Source: Cytophagaceae bacterium (GTDB lineage Bacteria > Bacteroidota > Bacteroidia > Cytophagales > Flexibacteraceae). Taken from it: 64,000 nt of DNA. Every line of letters begins with the position of its first letter. Position 1 is the first letter of the stretch. Below, one piece after another: positions 27,593 to 36,260 of this stretch. The stretch lies in the NCBI GenBank assembly GCA_027485575.1, contig JAIXQU010000160.1, positions 1 to 64,000 of the forward strand, written 5' to 3'. The translations under genes and the position numbers were made by a program. The notes beneath the pieces were generated by a model. That model worked only from the letters and a program-made list of their open reading frames with translations, was not told the origin of the DNA and did not search any database.

Positions 27593-27635
27593 ATACTTTT
27601 TAAACTGATGGTGATCCATTTAAAAAGTATCTTTT
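27593..27635. terminator. Bidirectional terminator between dehydrogenase and comA-like gene
   Basis: A 12-bp inverted repeat (ATACTTTTTAAA at 27593-27604 with TTTAAAAAGTAT at 27619-27630) and a 14-nt loop; T runs follow on both strands. The stem is AT-rich, so its strength is moderate. Confidence 0.65.
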
Positions 27636-27662
27636 TAATATCTGATTTAAAAATCCTGAAAC

Positions 27663-28427
27663 CTAGAGTTGGCTCAGGAAGTGGTTAAAGGTATCGCCCC
27701 TGAGGCCTAACCGAATGGTTTCCAGAGGAATAATTTCATTAGGCGCAATATTTCCAAGATTGACATTTGCGCCCAACAACTTAATAAACCAAACCTGCTG
27801 TGCTTTAATGGGTGCTTCCCAAATTATTTTTTCAAAAGGAATCTGGGTTAAAATTTCATCAACCAATCCTTCTCTAACCTCGCCTGTAGACCGAAACAAA
27901 CCTACATTTCCTCCTTCACGGGCTTCCCCAATTACTTTCCATGCTCCAGCCTCAAGTTCTTTATTCATTAGCTGAATCCATTTATAAGGTGGAATTATTT
28001 TTTGCTCATCCTTTGACCCAACTTCTGAAAGTACTGTTGCTCTGGATGCTAATTTTTGAATGTATTCGCATTTTTGGTCGTGTGGGAGGTCAATTGAACC
28101 ATCACTTACTTCAGCAAATTCAAGGTTATATTTGTCAAGGACCCTAAGGTATTCATCAAATTGATTGCGGACAATGAATGCTTCCAAAAGAGTTCCTCCA
28201 AAGTACACCGGCACCCCTGCCGATTTATAAACGGCAAGTTTTTCCATCAAATTTGGAGTGACATAAGAAGTTGCCCATCCCAGTTTTACTACATCCACAT
28301 AGTTTGAGCTAACAGACATAAAATCTTCTGCCTCTCTCACGCTCAGGCCTTTATCCATTGCCATTGTGTAGCCAGAGTTTCTTGGTTTGGAAGTTCTTTC
28401 CGGTAATTTGCTTAGGTTGTAATTCAT
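27663..28427 (-). CDS. comA: ComA-like phosphosulfolactate synthase
   Basis: 254-residue TIM-barrel enzyme expected to add sulfite to phosphoenolpyruvate, giving (2R)-3-phosphosulfolactate (EC 4.4.1.19). Conserved segments include VDVVKLGWATSYV, PVYFGGTLLEAF, FAEVSDGSIDLP, KVIGEAREGGNVGLF and IIWEAPIKAQQVWFI. In archaea this starts coenzyme M synthesis; in Bacteroidota a link to sulfonate or sulfonolipid metabolism is inference. Its ATG overlaps the stop of the upstream TPR gene by 4 bp (ATGA), so translation is coupled. Confidence 0.87.
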   Translation of the reverse strand: MNYNLSKLPERTSKPRNSGYTMAMDKGLSVREAEDFMSVSSNYVDVVKLGWATSYVTPNLMEKLAVYKSAGVPVYFGGTLLEAFIVRNQFDEYLRVLDKYNLEFAEVSDGSIDLPHDQKCEYIQKLASRATVLSEVGSKDEQKIIPPYKWIQLMNKELEAGAWKVIGEAREGGNVGLFRSTGEVREGLVDEILTQIPFEKIIWEAPIKAQQVWFIKLLGANVNLGNIAPNEIIPLETIRLGLRGDTFNHFLSQL

Positions 28428-29839
28428 TGATTTGATTTTCCGTTGTTTTTTATATCCTGAATGATTTTGTAAAGCATTTTCTGTGTCTTTATATCTTCGA
28501 AAAAATCGTATAAAACTGCATGGCTATCATAATCCAGTAAAATTCCATTTTCGAGATAAAGTAAAGCCTCTTTGAAAGAACCGGAAGAAAACAGGTATGC
28601 GGCATTTCTATAATACAACAATGCTTCATCTGGCATCAAAGATATAGCCTCATTTATCATGCTGACTGCTTTTTCAATGTGGCCTCTTTCAAAATAAATA
28701 TGTGACCAATCTAACCAAAGGGTTAGATTTTCCGGGTCAATTTCATATACTTTTTCAAATGCAGTTTCGGCAGAAATGATGTTGCCTAATCCATATTCTG
28801 CCACTGCCTTATTAATCCAATAGGTAGGATTTTCCCCATCAAATTGAATGGCTTTGTTAAAAAAGTGGATGGCCTCAGAATATTTTTCCATAGCCAAAAG
28901 GCAGGAACCAATACCAAAATAGCCATCGTCCTGTTCCGGCCTTAGCTTGATAGATTTTCTGAAGTTGTGTATTGCAAGGTCATATTTTTCCAGATTTTCC
29001 ATTGCAGCACCTACCCCAACATAATATTCTGGTTGTTTGTCATTAATCAGAATGGCATCCTGAAAAGACTGAGCGGCATCCTCATATTTTTCCATATTCA
29101 TAAGAATATTTCCTTTATGAAAATGTGCGACATGCATTTGTTCTTCCAGTGCAATACAATAATCTATGGCCACCAGTGACTCCTCAAAATCCTCAATTGT
29201 ATTAAGAACATTGGCATAACTCAGCCAAAGCAGGGCATCAAACGGATCGTTATCGAGGGCAATTTTGAAATAAGGAAGCGCTAATTCAAGGTTATCATCT
29301 GCACTTAAAACAACAAGAAATTCTTCAAGACAATCATTTGCATTGGGGTCAATATCCAGAGATTTCTTAAACCAAACTACGGCATCTTCAAAGTTTTCAA
29401 GTAAGGCAAAAGTATTGGCCAGGGCATGATAAAGTCTTTCTTTTTGCTCAACAATTGGCTCAAGTTCAGTGAGATAGTGAATCACGTCTTTATGCCTTCC
29501 CTCATGGTTCATCAGTGAACATTTGAGCACAATCAGATCTATATCATAAGGAAAATATTGTTCTGCCTTTGCCACCATTTCCATGGCATTAACATTGTCC
29601 CCGCAGTTTGCTAAAACATGGGCATAGTCTAAAAGTAGTTCCGAAGAATAAGGATAGGTTTCCATGGCCTGTTCACAGGCAGTTTTGGCTTTTCCCGGTT
29701 CATTTAAAGTAACATAGTGGAAAATTATGTATTCATAGGCTTCAAGGTCAAGAAATTCAGACTTTTGATTTGCCATCATTGATTCATATTTTCTTACCCA
29801 CTCTGTTCCTTCTTTGTCGCTGTTAAATTCTTTTGGCAT
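28424..29839 (-). CDS. Cytoplasmic TPR-repeat protein
   Basis: 471 residues with no signal peptide and about ten tetratricopeptide repeats covering residues ~45-440, each with the usual W/LGYAF spacing (for example ALANTFALLENFEDAVVWF, IGSCLLAMEKYSEAIHFF). It should be an all-helical protein-binding scaffold. The 3' end overlaps the comA-like start, so the two are made together; whether it regulates that enzyme is unknown. The N-terminal ~20 residues (NSDKEGTEWVRKYESMM) are polar. Confidence 0.83.
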   Translation of the reverse strand: MPKEFNSDKEGTEWVRKYESMMANQKSEFLDLEAYEYIIFHYVTLNEPGKAKTACEQAMETYPYSSELLLDYAHVLANCGDNVNAMEMVAKAEQYFPYDIDLIVLKCSLMNHEGRHKDVIHYLTELEPIVEQKERLYHALANTFALLENFEDAVVWFKKSLDIDPNANDCLEEFLVVLSADDNLELALPYFKIALDNDPFDALLWLSYANVLNTIEDFEESLVAIDYCIALEEQMHVAHFHKGNILMNMEKYEDAAQSFQDAILINDKQPEYYVGVGAAMENLEKYDLAIHNFRKSIKLRPEQDDGYFGIGSCLLAMEKYSEAIHFFNKAIQFDGENPTYWINKAVAEYGLGNIISAETAFEKVYEIDPENLTLWLDWSHIYFERGHIEKAVSMINEAISLMPDEALLYYRNAAYLFSSGSFKEALLYLENGILLDYDSHAVLYDFFEDIKTQKMLYKIIQDIKNNGKSNQ

Positions 29840-29909
29840 CTATTATAAGTCAGTTTTACTGGCTGCCTGAGTGCAAATATCTAATTATTGAAGTCTCTTC
29901 CTAATTAAT

Positions 29910-30893
29910 TTACTTCAGTTTTGAGCAAACCCAAAGAATAGAATCTTCAAGTTTTCTGAATCTAAAATCGGGCCAGATTTCCGGGAGAGATTGGCTTCTG
30001 AATATCAGCCTTTTGGCTGACGACCTTGCGGTAAATTTTGTTAGAACGGGCCTTCTTCCTGAAAAAAAGGTAAGAATCTGGTTGATTCTCCATGAAAATT
30101 CGGAAAGGAAAGGACCAATTTCAATATCGGGCGGTTTTGCCCCGAGTTCTTTTGAAACCAATCCCAGAAAATCTTTATAGGAAATATGGCCGCCGCTCAA
30201 AACGATCCTTTCTCCGGACCCGTGTTCACTGGTCATTAACCGTAGAATAATTTCACAAACATCTCTGACATCTACATAATTGAGCCAGCCAGAAGGATAA
30301 AAGGGAATTCCTTTTACTGCATATCCAAAAAGAGAAAGGCTACTTTCAGATACACCTCCCTGCCCCAGGATTATGGATGGATTAACCATAGTGGCTTTCA
30401 GCCCTTCTTCTACGCCTCTGGCTATTTCCATTTCGGCCTGATATTTTGAATAGGCATAGTCCGAAGTTCCTTTGTCAGGGTTAAAGCCATTTCTTTCATC
30501 GATTTCGGTGGGTGCTGGTTTGCTTGGGCTTAAAGATGCAACCGAAGAAATATGAATTAATTTTTTAAGGTTTTTTGCCTTTAATGCACAGTTTACAATA
30601 TTGGCAGTACCCTCCACATTGATTTTATACAATTTGGTCCTGTCATTGGGATCAAATGAAACCATGGCCGCCGAATGAATAATATAGCTGGCATCTTCCA
30701 TCCCTTTTTGGATTGCCATCAGGTCACCAATATCACCATCAATCCATTCGATTTTTTCGCTGAAGGGCACTTCCTTACGCCTTTTTGGATCCAATCCCTT
30801 TTCAAGTGCAATGACAGAATATCCCTTTTCAAACAATGTAGCAATTATTTGTCTCCCCAGAATACCAGTTCCACCTGTTACAAAAACTTTCAA
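29910..30893 (-). CDS. Extended SDR NAD-dependent epimerase/dehydratase-like protein
   Basis: 327-residue Rossmann protein with nucleotide motif GGTGILGRQ at residues 7-15 and active-site YSKYQAE (YxxxK) near residue 149, with the Ser of ISSVASLSPS as third triad member. Sequence order resembles NAD(P)-dependent reductases of the dihydroflavonol-reductase/3-beta-HSD type; substrate is unknown. No in-frame ATG was found, so translation probably starts at TTG 30893. That TTG overlaps the stop codon of a 34-aa ORF (TTGA), suggesting coupling. Confidence 0.82.
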   Translation of the reverse strand: MKVFVTGGTGILGRQIIATLFEKGYSVIALEKGLDPKRRKEVPFSEKIEWIDGDIGDLMAIQKGMEDASYIIHSAAMVSFDPNDRTKLYKINVEGTANIVNCALKAKNLKKLIHISSVASLSPSKPAPTEIDERNGFNPDKGTSDYAYSKYQAEMEIARGVEEGLKATMVNPSIILGQGGVSESSLSLFGYAVKGIPFYPSGWLNYVDVRDVCEIILRLMTSEHGSGERIVLSGGHISYKDFLGLVSKELGAKPPDIEIGPFLSEFSWRINQILTFFSGRRPVLTKFTARSSAKRLIFRSQSLPEIWPDFRFRKLEDSILWVCSKLK

Positions 30894-30994
30894 ATTGAAT
30901 ACTCGGAGATAATGTTATAAATTATTTTAGTATAACTTCCAACAAGCCAAGGGCATATTGTCGTTTTGGCGTTTAGTTCAATTGGTTCTTCCAT
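30890..30994 (-). CDS. Small ORF overlapping the SDR start
   Basis: ATG at 30994 opens 34 codons (starting MEEPIELNAKTTICPW) ending in a TGA that overlaps the SDR's TTG start as TTGA. The layout mimics ATGA-type translational coupling, which would explain a TTG start with no ribosome-binding site. No family is recognised and the ORF is short, so it may be chance. Confidence 0.3.
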   Translation of the reverse strand: MEEPIELNAKTTICPWLVGSYTKIIYNIISEYSI

Positions 30995-31022
30995 ATTTGA
31001 ATACGTTGAATTGATTTTGGAT

Positions 31023-31517
31023 TTATATTCCTTTTTCAACTACAAAATCATTTAACCAAAAAGGTCCAAATGGGATATCTATGATACTTTTTACCTTAAA
31101 TCCCATTTTTGTGTAAAAATCAAATGAAGCATTAAATCGATTCACATTTAAAAATATTGAACTGGCTTTCAATTGCTTAGCTTGTTCTTCCGCAAAATGG
31201 ATCAACAATTTACCATATCCTTTTCCCCGGCAGGATTCATTTAGATAGAGTTTATCAATTTTAACTTTGTTTGATGGGCCAGGTGTAATTCCCATAAACC
31301 CTACCATTTTCCCCTTTTCTTCTGCTACAAAAAACACCTGGCCATTGGCCACCTGTTGCCTTAATGCCTCCGGGCTATAAAGTAAACGGAGCATATATTC
31401 TATTTGTTCTATTGAAATAATATTGGAATAGTAAATAGGCCAAATCTGGTATGCCATTTCCTGAATTGCTTCAAGGTCAGATTCTTTCGCTTTTACAATA
31501 TTTATTTTATGCTCCAT
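31023..31517 (-). CDS. GNAT family N-acetyltransferase
   Basis: 164 residues with the GNAT core: beta-strand KVDKLYLNESCR-like segment (KIDKLYLNESC), then acetyl-CoA loop RGKGYGKLLIHF (Q/RxxGxG/A), then SIFLNVNRFNASFDFYTKMGF. The acceptor is unknown. Its start overlaps the end of the Ppx/GppA gene by 11 bp, so the two are co-translated. Confidence 0.87.
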   Translation of the reverse strand: MEHKINIVKAKESDLEAIQEMAYQIWPIYYSNIISIEQIEYMLRLLYSPEALRQQVANGQVFFVAEEKGKMVGFMGITPGPSNKVKIDKLYLNESCRGKGYGKLLIHFAEEQAKQLKASSIFLNVNRFNASFDFYTKMGFKVKSIIDIPFGPFWLNDFVVEKGI

Positions 31518-32469
31518 ATTTTGAAAAAAAGAGGCCTTCCTTCATGGCAAAGGTAGAGGTATGAATGCGAGGATTTGTCATTTTCTGAATAACAAAATCA
31601 ATAAGAATGGTTGCAACGACAATCATTTCTGCCCGCAAAGGGATCATGCCTGGCATTTTTAATCTTTGTTCGGTGGTGGTATTCAAAAGTTTTTGTTTTA
31701 GAAATGTAAAATCTTCAAGGCTTAATTCATAAAATGGATTTGCCTCAACATCGGGTAATGAAATCCCATTGTATCCGAATTTCATTTCGATCAGGGTATC
31801 AAATGAGCCGGAACAACCCACCAGTATTTCTGGTTTTTCGTTCTCAATCATTTGAATAAGAGGCTCTAATTCAGATTCAAGGTATTGCAGTATTAATTGG
31901 ATGTTCCGGGTGGTTACAGGCTCCATTTTTTGAAATTTTTCAATCAACCGAAGGCCCCCGATTTCAAAGCTTTTTTTCCAGATCATTGTTTTTCCCCTGC
32001 AAAAAATAAACTCCACACTACCACCTCCAATGTCTAAGATAAGATGATTGGCCGAATCTAATACCGCTCCCGATTGTAATACTCCATTAAAAATAAGAAT
32101 GGCCTCCTCTTCTCCCGAAATTACTTCAATCTCTATTCCTGTTTCGGTTTTTAAAAAATCAATTACCGGAATTTGATTGTTTGCATTTCTAAAAACACTG
32201 GTTCCCAGTGCAGAACAATCTTTCGGGTTGATTTTGAATCTGGAAAGTTCAGTTTTGAAATCAAGTAAGGCTAGTCTTGCCCGCAATTTGGCATCCTCCT
32301 GAATTTCTCTTTTGTCCATTCCTCCACCCCCAAGTTTGACTCCTGTTTTTTTTCTCAATCCGGTTTGCAATTTACCGTCTTCCAATTTCGCAATTAAAAG
32401 CTGAAAGGTGTTGGTTCCCAGGTCGGCCACGGCTTTCCATCCTGTATTTTTGCTTGTTTTACCTTTCAT
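31507..32469 (-). CDS. Ppx/GppA family phosphatase
   Basis: 320-residue ASKHA-fold protein with phosphate motifs VADLGTNTFQLL at residues ~14-25 and LILDIGGGSVEF at ~142-153. The family includes exopolyphosphatase and pppGpp phosphohydrolase. The short length (no C-terminal HD-like extension) is typical of Bacteroidota stand-alone catalytic modules, so polyphosphate versus pppGpp preference is open. A TAGCTTTG promoter element lies about 26 nt upstream of the ATG. Confidence 0.87.
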   Translation of the reverse strand: MKGKTSKNTGWKAVADLGTNTFQLLIAKLEDGKLQTGLRKKTGVKLGGGGMDKREIQEDAKLRARLALLDFKTELSRFKINPKDCSALGTSVFRNANNQIPVIDFLKTETGIEIEVISGEEEAILIFNGVLQSGAVLDSANHLILDIGGGSVEFIFCRGKTMIWKKSFEIGGLRLIEKFQKMEPVTTRNIQLILQYLESELEPLIQMIENEKPEILVGCSGSFDTLIEMKFGYNGISLPDVEANPFYELSLEDFTFLKQKLLNTTTEQRLKMPGMIPLRAEMIVVATILIDFVIQKMTNPRIHTSTFAMKEGLFFSKYGA

Positions 32470-32495
32470 TTTGCTTTTGATATAAAGATTCGCTT

Positions 32496-32523
32496 CAAAG
32501 CTAAATGCCTTTGCCTATTTTTG
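32496..32523. promoter_or_regulatory. Overlapping divergent -7 elements of ppx/gppA and lepB
   Basis: Minus strand TAGCTTTG (32503-32496) precedes the phosphatase gene by 26 nt; plus strand TATTTTTG (32516-32523) precedes lepB by 63 nt. Both match TAnnTTTG exactly. The two elements are 12 bp apart, so the promoters would compete for polymerase. The -33 boxes are poor. Confidence 0.45.
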
Positions 32524-32586
32524 CGACCTCAAATCAATGAAAGGGCTTACTGATTTTTATTTCTTTTCATTTTTTTTGCAAAAATA

Positions 32587-33690
32587 ATGGAAACAAAGAC
32601 TGATAATTGGACTGTTCCAAATATGGAACAAAATCCAAAGAAAAAAGGAATTATAAGGGAATGGCTTGATGCTTTGGTGTTTGCCTTGGTTGTAGCCACT
32701 TTGGTACGTTGGTTCTTCTTTGAACCGTTCACCATTCCTACCCCGTCCATGGAAAAGTCTCTTCTTGTTGGTGACTTTTTATTTGTGAGTAAACTGCACT
32801 ATGGCGCAAGAACCCCGAAGACAATTCTTCAGTTCCCACTGACCCATCAAAAAATATGGGGCACAGAAATTCCTTCCTATCTGGATTGGATACAGCTTCC
32901 ACAATTTCGGTTGCCTGGATTTTCAGAGGTTAAATCAGGTGACTGCGTGGTTTTTAATTGGCCGGGAGATACTATTTATCCAACCGATCTTAAAACCAAC
33001 TATATAAAGCGCTGCGTAGGGGTGGCCGGCGATTTGTTGGAAGTTAAAAATTTACAGGTTTATGTAAATGGAAAGCCGCAGCAAAATGCTGAAATGCTGC
33101 AATACCGGTATTTGCTGGAAACCGACCAGGCCATTAACGAAAGAATATTCAATGACCTTGATATAACTGAGTATCATTCCATACCAGGCGGATATGCCAT
33201 ATTTACTACTGCCGAACGGGCAAAAAAATTGAAGGAATTTGATTTTATTAAAAATGTAATTTTAGCCTCAACCCCTGTTGGTACACCTAACGATAGGGTT
33301 TATGCCTTTGATCCGGCTACAAATTGGAATGAAGATAACTATGGCCCGATTTTAATTCCAAAAGAAGGAATGACCCTTTCAATGAATGCAGATAACATCC
33401 GAAAATATTTTACAACCATTTTGAGGTATGAAGGCCATGATAAGGTGGAGACCCAAAACGGAAAACTCCTGATTGAAGGCAAAGTGATTGATGACTATAC
33501 CTTTAAGCAAAACTATTACTGGATGATGGGAGACAACCGTCACAACTCAGAAGACAGTAGGTTTTGGGGTTTTGTTCCTTCTGACCACATTGTGGGTAAG
33601 GCCTGGTTAATTTGGTTATCCATTGATCAAAACAATAATTTTGTTCTTGATGGAATAAGATGGAAGCGATTTTTTAATTTAATTAATTAA
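32587..33690 (+). CDS. lepB: Signal peptidase I
   Basis: Membrane serine protease removing signal peptides from exported proteins (EC 3.4.21.89). One N-terminal membrane helix (about residues 28-45) leads into catalytic Ser54 of IPTPSMEKSL; Lys141 in NYIKRCVG is the general base, and MMGDNRHNSEDSRFWGFVP is box E. The enzyme has 367 residues, longer than E. coli-type minimal cores because of an insertion between boxes D and E, common in Bacteroidota. A second ATG at codon 13 is possible but lacks a better context. Confidence 0.93.
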   Translation: METKTDNWTVPNMEQNPKKKGIIREWLDALVFALVVATLVRWFFFEPFTIPTPSMEKSLLVGDFLFVSKLHYGARTPKTILQFPLTHQKIWGTEIPSYLDWIQLPQFRLPGFSEVKSGDCVVFNWPGDTIYPTDLKTNYIKRCVGVAGDLLEVKNLQVYVNGKPQQNAEMLQYRYLLETDQAINERIFNDLDITEYHSIPGGYAIFTTAERAKKLKEFDFIKNVILASTPVGTPNDRVYAFDPATNWNEDNYGPILIPKEGMTLSMNADNIRKYFTTILRYEGHDKVETQNGKLLIEGKVIDDYTFKQNYYWMMGDNRHNSEDSRFWGFVPSDHIVGKAWLIWLSIDQNNNFVLDGIRWKRFFNLIN

Positions 33691-33704
33691 TAAGCCGGTC
33701 ATTT

Positions 33705-34583
33705 TCAAACCAATAGAATTGTTGACATTCCAGCAATCATTGTCCACTTGCATATTTTACTGACTTTAAAAAATGCTTTGGTTGTGTCAGCCTTTTTTAG
33801 TTCAGCAAACAAATAAAAAATCGGAACAGCCAAAATAAGGGATGAAAATATCCACAGATTTGGCATATATAGGCTTGCAAAACAGTATGTTATAAAAAAC
33901 AGAATTGCAACTCCGTAGATAAGACTTTTGGTTTTCCGGATTCCCCAAATGATAGGTATCGTCTGACATCCATGCCGGGCATCCCCACGGATATCCTCCA
34001 TATCTTTTACTATTTCTCTGATTAAGGAAATCCAAAAAGCAAAAAGACAGAACAAGTATAACTCTTGCTTTGCAGGACCAAAGGCCAGGGAAGGCAGGAA
34101 AATGGATACTGAAGTGAGAACTGAAACCGAAAAGTTGCCAATAAAAGGAAGTCGCTTTAAGGCATTGGAATAGACCCATAACCACAAACAACAAAAGGCG
34201 ACAACAAAAAATATTTTTCTACCGAGGAAATAGCTGCAAAACAAAGAAATGGCTACAAAGGCCAAATGAGTAAACATGGCTTTTCTGCGGCTGATAAGTT
34301 TGCCAATGACTACCCTTTTGGGTTTGTTCAAAACATCTATTTTGACATCATAATAGTCGTTAATCACATACCCGCCTGCCGCTGCTGCCATCGAAGCGGC
34401 AACCAAAAGAAAGAAATGCCATATCTCAGTTTGGTTGTTCCACCATGGGTTTTGTAAAAGGTAAAATCCACAAAGAATCTGGCCAGTGGCAATCATCAGC
34501 AGATTGGGTATTCGAAGCATTCGAAATAATCCCAGAAGTTTATGCCTCCTTCTTATCCTTGAAAATTTTGACTGGCCATTCAT
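33705..34583 (-). CDS. UbiA-type prenyltransferase (GGGP geranylgeranyltransferase-like)
   Basis: 292 residues, about eight membrane helices. The two Asp motifs that bind the prenyl diphosphate through Mg are NDYYDVKID (Asn75-Asp83) and DMEDIRGDARHG (about residue 190). NKPKRVVIGK after the first motif matches the digeranylgeranylglyceryl phosphate synthase-like branch, which in Bacteroidota is annotated as geranylgeranylglycerol-phosphate geranylgeranyltransferase. The physiological acceptor in bacteria is unclear. Convergent with lepB, separated by 14 bp. Confidence 0.82.
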   Translation of the reverse strand: MNGQSKFSRIRRRHKLLGLFRMLRIPNLLMIATGQILCGFYLLQNPWWNNQTEIWHFFLLVAASMAAAAGGYVINDYYDVKIDVLNKPKRVVIGKLISRRKAMFTHLAFVAISLFCSYFLGRKIFFVVAFCCLWLWVYSNALKRLPFIGNFSVSVLTSVSIFLPSLAFGPAKQELYLFCLFAFWISLIREIVKDMEDIRGDARHGCQTIPIIWGIRKTKSLIYGVAILFFITYCFASLYMPNLWIFSSLILAVPIFYLFAELKKADTTKAFFKVSKICKWTMIAGMSTILLV

Positions 34584-34749
34584 TGTCTGGCAAATTAAAC
34601 CTCGAAAACAGTTTTAGACTTTAAATTTTTTCTGTGATTCAATTCATTCAAATCCTTTTCATTTACCAGCTGCCTTTTGTATTTGCCGTTTAGCTTTAAA
34701 AGAGTGAAATGTAATGAGAAGTAATTAATATTGAACATTGAATATAGCA

Positions 34750-36000
34750 ATGAAACAGGTTTTACGTCTTTGGTTTGAAAGTATCGGATTTGCACTAGGT
34801 GCATTGAAAGCCAACTTATTGCGAACCTTGCTTTCTTTATTGGGTGTAACCGTTGGGATTTTTGCAATTATTGCCGTTTTTACCTTAGTCGATTCTCTTG
34901 AAATTAACATCAAACAAAGCATGTCTTTTTTTGGAGATAAGGTTTTATATGTCCAGAAGTGGCCATGGATCTTTGAGAAAAGCTATCCCTGGTATAAATA
35001 TGTAAACCGGCCAGTTGCATCTCTAAACGATTTCAGGTTTCTGGAAAAAAATCTTCTAAATGCGGAATCAATAGCACTTTATGCTGCAAAAGGAGATAGA
35101 ACCTTGAAACAGGGGAGCAATTCATTCAAGGGCGTAAACCTTACAGGAATAACCTTTAATTACAACCAAATCAATGATATTCGATTGGCAGAAGGCCGTT
35201 ATTTTACCAATAGAGAAACAGAGAATAATGGAAATCTTGCCATCATTGGCGATGAAATAGCAAAAACACTTTTCCCCAATGAATCTCCGATTGGAAAGAA
35301 ATTTTCCATTAAAGGCCGGAAATTTTCAGTTTTGGGTGTAATCAACCATCAAGGCTCAAATCTTGTGGGTTTGCCGAGTAACGACATAACCTGCCTCATT
35401 CCCTACAATACTTTTGCTGAAATGTATCGCATTAAGAACGGCTGGATTGAGCCTGTAATCGCTGTAAAGGGCAGATCGACGGATAATAAATTACAATGGC
35501 TGGAAGGAGAAATAAGGGGAATGCTGAGAAGCCGAAGGGGTTTAAAGTCTTTTGAAGAAGACAATTTTGCCATCAACCGACCTGAGCTCATCGCCAAAGC
35601 GATTACAAACATTTTTGATGCTGTAAGCATTGCCGGTGCCATCATTGGTAGTTTTTCAATTTTGGTGGGAGGCTTCGGCATTGCCAATATCATGTTTGTT
35701 TCAGTAAAAGAAAGAACCAATCAGATAGGGATTCAAAAATCGTTGGGAGCCCGAAACTCTTTTATTTTGAATCAATTTCTATCGGAAGCGGTTTTCTTGA
35801 GTTTAATTGGCGGAATAGCTGGTTTATTGTTGGTTTCGCTTTTAACCTTCATTCCCGCCTCTGTTTTTGAAATTGTAATTACGCCCCAAAACATCGCTAC
35901 CGGCTTGGGCTTAAGTGTAGCCATTGGCCTTATTTCTGGTATCGCCCCTGCCCTAAGTGCAGCACGAATGAATCCTGTGGAAGCGATAAGGAGCAAGTAA
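34750..36000 (+). CDS. MacB/FtsX-like ABC transporter permease
   Basis: About 416 residues from ATG 34750, preferred over the TTG at 34738 (gives MKQVLRLWFESI). Topology is one N-terminal membrane helix (LLSLLGVTVGIFAIIAVFTL), a ~230-residue periplasmic MacB-type core, and three C-terminal helices with SVKERTNQIGIQKSLGA between the first and second. It should form a mechanotransmission exporter with an ATPase encoded elsewhere; none is adjacent. Cargo is unknown. Confidence 0.88.
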   Translation: MKQVLRLWFESIGFALGALKANLLRTLLSLLGVTVGIFAIIAVFTLVDSLEINIKQSMSFFGDKVLYVQKWPWIFEKSYPWYKYVNRPVASLNDFRFLEKNLLNAESIALYAAKGDRTLKQGSNSFKGVNLTGITFNYNQINDIRLAEGRYFTNRETENNGNLAIIGDEIAKTLFPNESPIGKKFSIKGRKFSVLGVINHQGSNLVGLPSNDITCLIPYNTFAEMYRIKNGWIEPVIAVKGRSTDNKLQWLEGEIRGMLRSRRGLKSFEEDNFAINRPELIAKAITNIFDAVSIAGAIIGSFSILVGGFGIANIMFVSVKERTNQIGIQKSLGARNSFILNQFLSEAVFLSLIGGIAGLLLVSLLTFIPASVFEIVITPQNIATGLGLSVAIGLISGIAPALSAARMNPVEAIRSK

Positions 36001-36114
36001 TTTCTACATTCAAAAATGCTTTAATGGACATTTTGGAGGCTGATAGCTTCATAAAAATCTGATATTCATTGATTTATCGCCTTTGAAGGTTTGTGGAAAA
36101 ATACTGCTATTCCT

Positions 36115-36206
36115 GGTGGCCAGGCATCTGATTTGAAGCAGTTTAGACTCGGAATCCCTGCCTGTCAGCAAACGGGGATTTCCTAATGGCAATTCCGGCT
36201 TAAACC
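36115..36206 (+). repeat. Degenerate dispersed repeat, copy A
   Basis: The first 48 positions match 48169-48216 with 41 identities without gaps, including CTCGGAAT and CTGCC, and similarity continues with a 3-nt gap to a shared AATGxCAATT segment. It sits between the ABC permease stop and the downstream terminator. No long ORF is shared by the two copies. Confidence 0.6.
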
Positions 36207-36207
36207 A

Positions 36208-36240
36208 AAAAAGGGCTGCTTTTTTTAAGCGGCCCTTTTT
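36208..36240. terminator. Bidirectional terminator between ABC permease and mdh
   Basis: A 14-bp stem (36208-36221 with 36227-36240) has AAAAAGGGC and GCCCTTTTT arms and one wobble pair. It serves the convergent mdh gene and probably the permease gene. Confidence 0.88.
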
Positions 36241-36260
36241 AATGTAAATTTTATACAGAT

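Noticed and set aside
33802-34194. 130-codon minus-strand ORF
   Set aside because: It lies entirely inside the UbiA-type gene in another frame and has no independent support.
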